64,000 nucleotides of DNA, from positions 4,211,501-4,275,500 of the forward strand of contig NZ_AP023367.1 of assembly GCF_014218335.1 (NCBI RefSeq), read 5' to 3'. The position numbers were made by a program, and so were the translations under genes. Source of the stretch: Anaerocolumna cellulosilytica (GTDB lineage: Bacteria > Bacillota > Clostridia > Lachnospirales > Lachnospiraceae). Positions 37,480 through 45,176 of this stretch are shown one piece after another. Within the stretch, counting starts at the first letter, position 1, and every line of letters begins with the position of its first letter. The notes under the pieces are model-generated. The model ran no database searches, was not told the origin of the DNA, and saw nothing but the letters and a program-made list of their open reading frames with translations.

Positions 37480-37670
37480 GAAACACAGTCCATAAAAGAA
37501 TACACACAATTTTGCATGACGATATACTCTTCTAGTGCTAGTTGCTCTTCTGCTTGATCGTCCATGAGCTGATTTCGGATATATGCCTCTATTTTCTTTG
37601 CATTTTTATCTACGGTATCTACAAAATACCCACTACACCAAAATTTTTGTTATTTTGGTGCGGTTTGAGA
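37480..37670 (-). pseudogene. IS200/IS605-family TnpA remnant (C-terminal fragment)
   Basis: Translating the minus strand across this region gives KFWCSGYFVDTVDKNAKKIE and then AYIRNQLMDDQAEEQLALEE, which match the C-terminal end of Y1 transposases (FWSRGYFVDTVG, YIRNQ). Only about 45 recognisable residues remain; the His-x-His and catalytic Tyr parts are gone. It marks a past insertion between the toxin operon and the rubrerythrin-like gene. Boundaries are approximate. Confidence 0.75.
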
Positions 37671-37752
37671 CCCACACTTATTATAACAGAGGAGTTGTAC
37701 ATAGATTTTGATACATATCAAAATATTTAGTAAGAAAAATCCTATTCTGTTA

Positions 37753-38286
37753 TTAATTGCATCCATATACTTTATAGAAACCTTGAGGATATCCGCATAT
37801 CGGGCATATCTCCGGGGCGCATATTCCACTAATTATATTGCCGCAGCCTATACAAATCCATAAATTTTCTCTATTTTTACAAAATAGTTGATTACTTTCC
37901 ATATTATCCACAAAAGTCTGTAGAATACTATAGTGATTTAATTTAATATTTGCAATTCCATTAAATAAAGAAGCCAAGTCAGCATAACCTTCTTCCGTTG
38001 CAATACGAGAAAAATCCGTATATAAAGTATTTGCTAAAAACCCTTCCCTATTAGCTGCATCTATTAAATTTTGAGAAGTATTTGTATCACCTTCATTAAG
38101 TATTCGACGCAATCTTTCACCTATAAATTGAGCATTTCTGGAGATTTCATCAAAAAGACCACTGATTTCCAAATACACTTCTTGATCCGACCGTTTTTTA
38201 TATAAACCATATAACGCATTTGTTTGTAACTCATTTTCTAACGCCGTTTGTAAGTTAAGATACGTCTTACTATTTTGAAATTCCAA
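37753..38286 (-). CDS. Rubrerythrin-like protein with degenerate di-iron site
   Basis: This 177-aa protein aligns along its length with rubrerythrin: a ferritin-like four-helix domain (about 8-125) and a C-terminal rubredoxin-type knuckle (CIGC ... CPIC, about 145-165) with all four Cys. In the helical domain the first ligand Glu (ENELQ) and one ExxH His (KLNH) remain, but other ligand positions read A, I, L and K (in RNAQFIG and ANIKLNH). The di-iron site is therefore probably lost. The start is a TTG with AGGTGAG upstream. It is cargo of the inserted element. Its role may be redox sensing or electron transfer, if any. Confidence 0.75.
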   Translation of the reverse strand: MEFQNSKTYLNLQTALENELQTNALYGLYKKRSDQEVYLEISGLFDEISRNAQFIGERLRRILNEGDTNTSQNLIDAANREGFLANTLYTDFSRIATEEGYADLASLFNGIANIKLNHYSILQTFVDNMESNQLFCKNRENLWICIGCGNIISGICAPEICPICGYPQGFYKVYGCN

Positions 38287-38862
38287 CTTCTCACCTTACA
38301 ATACTTTCAGATTATTTTGATATATAGTATGTATTGTGTTTGGTTTATGTGATTTATCCTAGCCCAAAAAACACCAACGATTCCTGCCAATACAGTTAAT
38401 ATAATGGGATGTATCTTAAATATTATGATCAAAAAGGAGACATTTTTATTCAGAATATTAAGTCAGCCATCATAAAAAGTATCATAGATATTGATGATAA
38501 TGTCATGGCTCATCTGCTTTATACTATAAAAAAATGTACTCCTAAAAACGCAAGATGTTGAAATAAATACTGATACTAATGACGTAGAATCCAAGTGTCA
38601 GATATATTCTTCAATACGAACATAGCGGAGAGGTCCACGAACAGACTTTTATGATTTGAAAGCTACCATAAATCAATGAAGCAACAAATTCTAAGACCTG
38701 GAGTGATTCTTGGTCTTTAATTATTTTATATGATTATGGCCATGAGATATTAACCTTCCTTTTTAACTTCATCAGTAATATTTTTAGGATATATTAAAGG
38801 TAGTATTTTATTTCTCTCCTTTTGATAAAGAAATGAAATTTTAATATGTGGTCAAATATATA
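38287..38862. other. Gene-poor AT-rich stretch with possible decayed ORF
   Basis: About 575 bases without a convincing gene. A 50-codon plus-strand frame (38409-38561) starting MYLKYYDQKGDIFIQNIK has protein-like composition but no ribosome site; it and the following stop-rich sequence may be the remains of a gene. Confidence 0.4.
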
Positions 38863-38913
38863 TTGACAATCGTATGATTTCATACTATACTGCAAACTGT
38901 ACGATTTCGTACA
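38863..38913 (+). promoter_or_regulatory. MarR-controlled promoter with two operators
   Basis: TTGACA (38863-38868), 17-base spacer and TATACT (38886-38891) make a near-consensus promoter. Two related dyads cover it: GTATGATTTCATAC (38872-38885) in the spacer, and TGTACGATTTCGTACA (38898-38913) at the start site. They share the form GTAyGA-TT-TCrTAC and fit a MarR dimer site, implying autorepression of the MarR-MATE operon. Confidence 0.8.
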
Positions 38914-38925
38914 TGGAGGTGAAAA

Positions 38926-39363
38926 ATGAAAGGTAATCACATTAACGAAATTCATCGAATCAACTATCTCACTACAGAACTTGAATCTCTGTATCATCAA
39001 TCATCCTTAAAGCTGGGGATTACAGACAGCGTTTCCATTGTGCTGTATTCGATTTATGATGCTGGCAGCGAATGTCTGCTAAGTGATATTTATAATAACT
39101 CCGGCATCAGCAAGCAGACAATCAGTTCTGCTATCCGTGGCCTTGAAGCAGACGGTATTCTCTTTCTGGAGCAGTATAATGGCAGAGCGAAAAAAGTTAT
39201 TCTGACCGATAAAGGCAAAGAGTATGTGCAAAAAACGGCTGCACGGCTCTATCAGGCAGAAATGGATGCCTTTGACACTTGGACAGAGGATGAAATCAGT
39301 ACCTATATTCGATTGATGGAAAAATACGCAGACTGCTTCCGTCAGCAGATTGAGAAACTGTAA
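38926..39363 (+). CDS. MarR-family transcriptional regulator
   Basis: This 145-aa winged-helix regulator has the MarR DNA-binding region (LLSDIYNNSGISKQTISSAIRGLEADGILFLEQ, about 52-84) and the wing KKVILTDKGKEY (about 89-100), with N- and C-terminal dimerisation helices. Two dyads lie in its own promoter. It is followed by a 52-aa ORF and a MATE exporter in one operon, so it should repress drug efflux until a ligand binds. The gene is cargo of the inserted element. GGAGGTG gives a strong ribosome site. Confidence 0.92.
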   Translation: MKGNHINEIHRINYLTTELESLYHQSSLKLGITDSVSIVLYSIYDAGSECLLSDIYNNSGISKQTISSAIRGLEADGILFLEQYNGRAKKVILTDKGKEYVQKTAARLYQAEMDAFDTWTEDEISTYIRLMEKYADCFRQQIEKL

Positions 39364-39374
39364 AGGTGGAATCT

Positions 39375-39533
39375 ATGAGAATTATTACGATTAGCCCAAG
39401 GGCTATTATATCCGGCTCGGAATGGGGACAGCGGGACACGTATCATCTGACTGTAAGCACTACTGATTGGAATATCAAAGAATTAGCACCAGCAGTTGAG
39501 GAGTTTGCAAACCGCTGGTTTGGGAGGACATAA
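39375..39533 (+). CDS. 52-aa small protein between MarR and MATE genes
   Basis: A short frame starting MRIITISPRAIISGSEWGQR and ending EEFANRWFGRT. AAAGGTGGA lies five bases before the ATG, and the stop TAA overlaps the MATE start (TAATG), so it is very likely translated and coupled to the exporter. It has no membrane segment and no family I recognise. It could assist or regulate the exporter. Confidence 0.65.
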   Translation: MRIITISPRAIISGSEWGQRDTYHLTVSTTDWNIKELAPAVEEFANRWFGRT

Positions 39534-40867
39534 TGCACATTCAGCTTTCAGATCATTTTACTTATGGAAAACTTATTAAATTCACTTTGCCATCCATTGC
39601 TATGATGATTTTTACATCTATTTACAGCGTGGTGGATGGCTTCTTTGTTTCAAACTTTGCTGGTAAAACTCCTTTTGCCGCAATTAACTTAATTATGCCG
39701 GTACTGATGATTTTGGGTACAGTGGGCTTCATGTTTGGTACGGGCGGCACAGCTTTGGTAGCAAAGACCTACGGCGAAGGCGAGAAAGAAAAGGCAAACC
39801 GTTATTTTTCTTTGTTCGTGTACGTTGCTTTTGCCATTGGTTTGGTATTAGCAATACTTGGTTTCATTTTTATTCGCCCGATAGCTTCTGTTCTTGGTGC
39901 GGAGGGCGATTTACTGGATAACTGCGTCATATACGCACGAATCATTCTTGTTGCTCTGCCGTTTTTTGTGCTGCAGGTTATGTTCCAAAGTTTCTTTGTA
40001 GCAGCAGAAAAGCCACAGCTTGGTCTTGTTATGAGCATTTCATCCGGTGTGACGAACATAATACTGGATGCCGTTCTAGTACTTCTTCTCCCGCAGGAAC
40101 TCAAACTCTCCGGTGCTGCCATTGCTACCACTATGGCACAGATTGTCGGCGGTGTGATTCCGTTGTTTTATTTCTTTCGGAAAAACGGCAGTATCCTGCG
40201 CCTTGGTAAGACCTCCTATGATGGTAAAGCAATTTTACAAGCCTGCACCAATGGGTCTTCTGAGTTTATGAGCAACATTTCCATGAGTATAATAGGCATT
40301 CTGTATAACCTACAGTTAATCAAATATGTCGGTGAAAATGGTATCGCAGCCTACGGAGTGATGATGTATGTCAGTATGATATTCTCGGCGGCATTTGTAG
40401 GTTTTTCTATCGGTGCCGCACCCGTAATTAGTTATCACGACGGGGCAAAAAACTATGCTGAACTCAAGGGTCTGCTCCGAAAGAGTCTAATTCTAATCGG
40501 CACATTTGGTGTTTGTATGGTTATTTCCGCAGAACTTCTTGCTGCTCCGCTCTCGAAGATTTTTGTGGGTTACAATGCTGAGTTATTTGACCTGACAGTT
40601 TCCGGTTTCCGAATCTTTTCACTGTCTTTTGGTTTTATGGGATTCGGTATTTTTGCTTCCGGTTTCTTCACCGCACTGAACGACGGTCTTACCTCAGCCC
40701 TCATTTCCTTCCTGCGTACATTGGTTATCCAAAGTGGATCCATTATGTTGCTTCCTATGATTTGGGGAATTGATGGCATTTGGATCTCTGTGGTCGTTGC
40801 AGAGTTTATGGCAGTTGTTCTTGGTACGATATTCCTGATTGTTAAACGGAAGAAGTATAACTATTGA
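39533..40867 (+). CDS. MATE-family multidrug/sodium antiporter
   Basis: This 444-aa protein has twelve predicted helices and MATE features: GKLIKFTLPSIAMMIFTSIYSVVDGFFVSNFAG (about 11-43) with the conserved Asp, GTGGTALVAKTYGEG (about 64-78), and EFMSNISMSIIGILYN (about 241-256). It exports cationic compounds using a sodium or proton gradient. The ATG overlaps the stop of the small ORF upstream, and MarR operators control the operon. The sequence is visibly GC-richer than the toxin genes in the same element, suggesting separate acquisition. Confidence 0.94.
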   Translation: MHIQLSDHFTYGKLIKFTLPSIAMMIFTSIYSVVDGFFVSNFAGKTPFAAINLIMPVLMILGTVGFMFGTGGTALVAKTYGEGEKEKANRYFSLFVYVAFAIGLVLAILGFIFIRPIASVLGAEGDLLDNCVIYARIILVALPFFVLQVMFQSFFVAAEKPQLGLVMSISSGVTNIILDAVLVLLLPQELKLSGAAIATTMAQIVGGVIPLFYFFRKNGSILRLGKTSYDGKAILQACTNGSSEFMSNISMSIIGILYNLQLIKYVGENGIAAYGVMMYVSMIFSAAFVGFSIGAAPVISYHDGAKNYAELKGLLRKSLILIGTFGVCMVISAELLAAPLSKIFVGYNAELFDLTVSGFRIFSLSFGFMGFGIFASGFFTALNDGLTSALISFLRTLVIQSGSIMLLPMIWGIDGIWISVVVAEFMAVVLGTIFLIVKRKKYNY

Positions 40868-41263
40868 GATTTAATGAGAGGGAAAAATGAACATCAAACT
40901 GAAACCACCTGTTTCTTTATACCGCTTGTAGCCCCTTCTACACCGTTGCTTCTTTTATCAGGAGAGGCAGAAACAAGTGGAACATGAGAAAAATAGCACA
41001 GAAAGCGCAAGTAATGAAAATTATGATGAGTATACCGGAATCTGGACAGAAAATGGTATAAGCCATGACCTAATCATTTCTGCTGGCGGAACTGAATTTT
41101 CTGTAAACATTACAAATAAGAATGAGTTGAGACCGTTTCAAATTCAGTTTTATAGATATTTGGGAGCCTAAAATGAGAAACTCTATAAAACGAGTTTACA
41201 ACGAAAATATAAACGCTCCCAAAATAAATATGAGTTTTTTAATGCTTACTTATTTTATAAGAC
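40868..41263. other. Region after MATE with a decayed ORF
   Basis: A 64-codon frame with a GTG start (40977-41171, MEHEKNSTESASNENYDEYTG...) resembles the outer part of a lipoprotein or solute domain, but it lacks a signal and a good ribosome site. It may be a remnant of a gene. No other gene is seen before the terminator at 41264. Confidence 0.35.
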
Positions 41264-41313
41264 CCATGAAAACACTGTCATGGTTGAACCTTTTCTTTGA
41301 CAGTATTTCATGG
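41264..41313 (+). terminator. Terminator of the MarR-MATE operon
   Basis: CCATGAAAACACTGTCA (41264-41280) pairs with TGACAGTATTTCATGG (41298-41313) with one mismatch/bulge, followed by CTTTTATT. It closes the plus-strand operon and faces the minus-strand AraC gene. Confidence 0.75.
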
Positions 41314-41535
41314 CTTTTATTCTACGTAAGATTTTTAAAAAACAGCATATTGGTTAATAGTATCTAAGAATGAATTTACTATTGCATTAAAATCATTATC
41401 TTCAAATTTTATGTCATGTATCCACAAACTTTGTTTACAATTCCGAAATTATTTACTGTATCATCAAGTTCTACTGGGACGAATCTACCTGCTTGTTCCA
41501 TTCTTTTAGCAGTTGTTACTGTGAAATATTTATAC

Positions 41536-42441
41536 TCATTTAGTTTTGTTACTTTGCTTAACAGGATACCATAATTCAATATAACCAGATTCTTTGTCAC
41601 CACCATATATCTCAAAATTTGCTCCAGCAACTCTTTCATAATTGGCAGTAGGTAGCCATTCTGAGTAGAATCTTTTTTGAAGATTTCTCAAAACTACATT
41701 GAAATCTTCATCCCACTTAAATTTTTCAGATGGAAATATCGCATATGTTTGTGAAGGTATATGTTGAATTTTATAACCGTCTGTTTTTGAGCTTTCAGAA
41801 ATAAAGGCACATAACATATAAGGGAAAGTATTTCCTTCTGTTTTTCGGTAATTTTCAACGCCATGGATCTTACATAAATCCTGTTGAATAAATTTTGGCA
41901 AATCCCCTGATGCGTTAAATAAGCCTTCGTAATCACCGTTACGATGTGATTGTTTCCATAATTCGGCAGGGTTTACAAAACCAGCTTCTCCTGATAAAGA
42001 TGCAACTATTTCAATTCCAAAAACATCAAAAGCTTCTTTTGTTTCAATTCTGTAATTCATTTCTTTCTCTCCTTTAATTGAAATTTGGAAGGAGATTTTG
42101 GAATAAGCTTTCAATTCTACACCTGATTGTTTAGCTTCATTCGGTGTAATACCGTGGATATTTGCAAACGCTCTGGAAAAAGAAATTGGCGAATCATATC
42201 CATATTTCACAGCTACATCAATTACTTTAGCATTAGAATTTTGTAATTCTAATGCCGCTTGTGTTAAGCGTCTTCTACGTATATATTCGGCTAATGGCAC
42301 ATCTGTAATAAAAGAGAACATTCGCTGAAAATTATAGGATGAACAACAAGCTTTTTGGGCTACTATTGAAAAATCAATATCCTCAGTTAGATTGTTTTCG
42401 ATATAGTCAAGAGCCTCATTCATTTTCGTTAACCATTCCAT
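41536..42441 (-). CDS. AraC-family regulator with GyrI-like effector-binding domain
   Basis: About 301 aa. The N-terminal third is an AraC-type pair of HTH motifs (DFSIVAQKACCSSYNFQRMFSF and VIDVAVKYGYDSPISFSRAF, about 25-105). The rest is a GyrI-like/Rob-type ligand-binding domain (beginning MNYRIETKEAFDVFGIEIV, ending GYIELWYPVK). Such proteins activate multidrug or stress genes after binding cationic compounds. I start at 42441 (MEWLTKM) because GGAGGGG lies 5-10 bases upstream; the longer start at 42459 would translate that ribosome site. It is the rightmost gene of the inserted element. The frame after its stop contains a short protein-like stretch of unknown origin. Confidence 0.9.
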   Translation of the reverse strand: MEWLTKMNEALDYIENNLTEDIDFSIVAQKACCSSYNFQRMFSFITDVPLAEYIRRRRLTQAALELQNSNAKVIDVAVKYGYDSPISFSRAFANIHGITPNEAKQSGVELKAYSKISFQISIKGEKEMNYRIETKEAFDVFGIEIVASLSGEAGFVNPAELWKQSHRNGDYEGLFNASGDLPKFIQQDLCKIHGVENYRKTEGNTFPYMLCAFISESSKTDGYKIQHIPSQTYAIFPSEKFKWDEDFNVVLRNLQKRFYSEWLPTANYERVAGANFEIYGGDKESGYIELWYPVKQSNKTK

Positions 42442-42636
42442 ATAATCCCCTCCTTTCAACTAAAGTATAGCATTATTGAATTTCTTATATAGCAACTTTT
42501 TATGCACAGTTTCGTTCTGTATAATATAAATATTTTACTTCAACTTCTGATTTATAATGAATTCATTATACTATATTGACGTTGTAATACCAACCATAAT
42601 ACTTGTCTATATTTTTAGTATTTTCAACTTACACCC

Positions 42637-42648
42637 TTTTTCGTATTC
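42637..42648 (+). repeat. Subterminal inverted repeat arm, right
   Basis: TTTTTCGTATTC is the exact reverse complement of the arm at 32603-32614. It lies four bases inside the right core repeat, at the same distance from the inferred crossover as the left arm. Confidence 0.8.
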
Positions 42649-42652
42649 ACTT

Positions 42653-42666
42653 ACGGGACACATGTA
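42653..42666 (+). repeat. attR core (14-bp direct repeat)
   Basis: The second copy of ACGGGACACATGTA, followed by GCAGGC, which continues the protease frame as Ala-Gly. Confidence 0.85.
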
Positions 42667-43812
42667 GCAGGCATCGCTGCTGGCAACGGCAGAGCAAGCA
42701 ACGGCAGATACCGGGGGGTTGCCTCACAAAGCGAATTAATAATTGTAAAACTTGGTACCTCCATTGGCGACTCCTTTCCCCGTACCACACAATTAATGCA
42801 GGGAATAGATTATTGCGTCAAGCGTGCCATTGAATTAAATATGCCCTTAGCCATCAACATTAGTTTTGGGAATAATTACGGTTCTCATAGTGGTAATTCC
42901 CTTCTTGAGAATTATATCAACGACATTGCAAACCGTTGGAAAATGAACATAGTAATTGGTACTGGTAACGAAGGATCTGCCGGTAAGCATACCGGAGGTA
43001 TATTAAGCAATGCACCCGCTGCTCCCAGAGAAATTATTGAACTTGCAGTAGGGGAATATGAATTTACATTTAATTTACAAATCTGGAAAAATTTTTATGA
43101 CCAATTTGAGATTGTGATTACATCCCCGGGAGGCACTCGTGTGGGACCAATTCCCGAACGACTTGGTACTCAAAGATTCCGTATCGGACCAACAGAAATA
43201 TACCTTTATTACGGTGAACCCCTGCCCTATAATATACAGCAGGAAATATATATAGAATTTATTCCGGTAACAGATTATGTAGAATCGGGAATTTGGACGA
43301 TAGAATTAGTTCCAAGAAATATTGTAGTAGGTAATTATGATATGTGGCTTCCCTCCGGTGGTGTATTAAATCCTCAGACTAACTTTTTAAGGCCAACCGA
43401 GCAGACTACTTTAACCATTCCTTCTACGGCAGAACGTGCTATCTCAGTTGGTGCCTATGACGCTTACAATGACAGTCTTGCCTTTTTTTCCGGCAGAGGC
43501 TTCCCCAGAAATGATTCTTCAATCAAGCCGGATTTAGTAGCTCCTGGTGTAAATATTACTTCTGCTTCCCCGGGCGGCGGGTATACCAGTCGCTCCGGCA
43601 CCTCCATGGCTACCCCTTTTGTCACCGGAAGTGTAGCGCTTATGATGGAATGGGGTATTGTAAACGGGAATGACCCTTATATGTATGGCGAAAAAATGAA
43701 AGCGTATCTTATTGCAGGTGCCAGAAAACTTAGCTTTGAACAGGTCTATCCCAATCCTACCTTTGGCTTTGGCGCCTTGTGCTTAAGAGAGACTTTTCAG
43801 CTGACACAATAA
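42667..43812 (+). pseudogene. C-terminal part of interrupted S8 subtilase
   Basis: Codons here continue the protease from AGIAAGNGR through the catalytic Ser in [11 protein letters not shown] (about codon 517-527 of the joined protein) to the stop at 43812. Joined to codons 1-202 at 31989-32594 they make a 583-aa protein, the usual length for clostridial Csp-like subtilases, and the frame is kept exactly. In the present arrangement the fragment has no promoter or start of its own; the first in-frame ATG is at 42796. The intact enzyme would be a cytoplasmic or spore-compartment serine protease. Confidence 0.92.
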
Positions 43813-44026
43813 AAAGCAAGCTGTGTACCAAATGGTAGTACCTTAACTCGTTTCTTGGTCTGTTAAAATCATTAAAATTGAGGTTTTTTGCATAAGATGA
43901 TGATTCTCGATAAATTTTATGTATGATGCTCTATTCTAAGCGATATACAATATCTTCATGAATGAAACATCAAATTTTATTATATATTAACATAGAGTAG
44001 GTTGCATTTATATAGGAGGATAAAAA

Positions 44027-45019
44027 ATGTGTACCGCAATAACACTCCAATCCAGACAACATGAGAATTTTTTCGGCAGAACCATGGATTTTTCTTACGA
44101 TATTGAACCATATCTTTATGTAGTACCAAAGAATTACGCCTGGACAAATGTTATAACCATGAATACGATTCATGATTGTTACAGTTTTATGGGAATCGGT
44201 CAGGAGAGTCAAGGAATGCTAGGCTTTTTTGACGGAGTGAATGAACATGGTTTTGCAGCCGCAGCCTTATACTTTGCAGGTTATGCCAGTTATGATACTA
44301 ATACAAATTGTAAGGAAAAAGAATATATTCCATCTCTTGATTTCCTTCATTATATGTTAGGTCAATGCGGCTCTGTTAAGGAGCTTGTAAAACGACTTCC
44401 AAATATATCAATTGTTGGTTTTCCTGACCCTGTAACCCAGATAGCAGCACCTCTGCATTGGATGGCAACCGATAAAAGTGGCGAATGTATTGTTGTAGAA
44501 CAAACAGAAAACGGACTTCAATGTTTTCAAAATCCTATAGGTGTCATGGCTAATAGCCCGGACTTTCCATGGCATCTGACTAATCTTAGAAATTACATAG
44601 AACTTTCTCAAACCCAAACCGGGGAAGCCTGTTGGGGACAGTTCCCCCTAAGACCCTTTGGTCAGGCGGGCGGTACTATGCTGTTGCCCGGAGGCTACAC
44701 TTCACCCGAACGTTTTGTCAGAACTGCTTACCAAAAAACTCATATCGAACTGCCGAAAAGCCGTTCCGAAACCATAGTCGCTTGTTTTCACCTTGTGGAA
44801 TCGGTTTCTATTCCCAAAGGCTTGGTTATAACGGACAGAGGCACTTACGATTATACAAAATACACTGCCTTTGTGAATACCACTACCTGTGAATATTTTT
44901 TCAGAACTTATAACAAGAATCAGATTACCTCTGCAAGTCTTTGGGATTATTACAAACACAGCAAGGAATTAATTTGTCTGGGTAAAATAACGGAACCGGT
45001 AGCTTTTGAAAAAATGTAA
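44027..45019 (+). CDS. Choloylglycine hydrolase-family Ntn hydrolase
   Basis: A 330-aa protein with N-terminal nucleophile Cys2 after Met removal, and conserved Arg18 and Asp21 (FGRTMD) plus Asn in GVMANSPDF (about 171-179). This is the bile salt hydrolase/penicillin V acylase family, closest by layout to B. subtilis YxeI-type acylases. It cleaves an amide bond in conjugated bile acids, penicillin V or acyl-homoserine-type substrates; the sequence does not choose among them. No signal peptide, so it is cytoplasmic. TAGGAGGATAA upstream gives a strong ribosome site, and a hairpin terminator follows. Confidence 0.92.
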   Translation: MCTAITLQSRQHENFFGRTMDFSYDIEPYLYVVPKNYAWTNVITMNTIHDCYSFMGIGQESQGMLGFFDGVNEHGFAAAALYFAGYASYDTNTNCKEKEYIPSLDFLHYMLGQCGSVKELVKRLPNISIVGFPDPVTQIAAPLHWMATDKSGECIVVEQTENGLQCFQNPIGVMANSPDFPWHLTNLRNYIELSQTQTGEACWGQFPLRPFGQAGGTMLLPGGYTSPERFVRTAYQKTHIELPKSRSETIVACFHLVESVSIPKGLVITDRGTYDYTKYTAFVNTTTCEYFFRTYNKNQITSASLWDYYKHSKELICLGKITEPVAFEKM

Positions 45020-45060
45020 CCAACATATTTAAAAGAATCTGTTACAAAAGTAGGCTGAAT

Positions 45061-45123
45061 ACTGGAAAAAAGCCTTATGTTCCTTTAGATACTTCATTTT
45101 AGGAAACATAAGATTTTTCCAGT
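45061..45123. terminator. Long hairpin between choloylglycine hydrolase and GltD-like genes
   Basis: The arms 45061-45084 and 45101-45123 pair over about 20 bases with small bulges (ACTGGAAAAA with TTTTTCCAGT, CTTATGTTCCT with AGGAAACATAAG). It lies between convergent genes and may serve both. Confidence 0.75.
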
Positions 45124-45176
45124 GTATGCTTCAGTTTAACAACATATTGCGTGAGAGTGTGAATCCTGTCCTCTGT

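Larger units (their letters stand above)
32581..42652. mobile_element. 10,072-bp serine-recombinase element inserted in the S8 subtilase gene
   Basis: The element is bounded by two copies of ACGGGACACATGTA (32581-32594 and 42653-42666). Just inside each is one arm of a perfect 12-bp inverted repeat, GAATACGAAAAA (32603-32614) and TTTTTCGTATTC (42637-42648). Cargo in order: large serine recombinase, 35-aa ORF, ETX/MTX2-type toxin and partner, IS200/IS605 remnant, rubrerythrin-like gene, MarR/52-aa/MATE operon, AraC-GyrI regulator. No conjugation, replication or phage structural genes are seen, so it is not self-transmissible. Excision at the repeat would restore the protease frame exactly. By eye the MarR-MATE part is GC-richer than the toxin part, so the element is a mosaic. 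Confidence 0.88.

Noticed and set aside
38409..38561. 50-codon plus-strand frame
   Set aside because: Protein-like wording but no ribosome site; kept only as a possible remnant.
41173..41367. 64-codon plus-strand frame after MATE
   Set aside because: It spans the operon terminator and lacks a family match or ribosome site.
41409..41548. Minus-strand frame after the AraC stop with protein-like text (KYFTVTTAKRMEQAGRFVP)
   Set aside because: No start codon in a good context; probably a remnant or chance frame.
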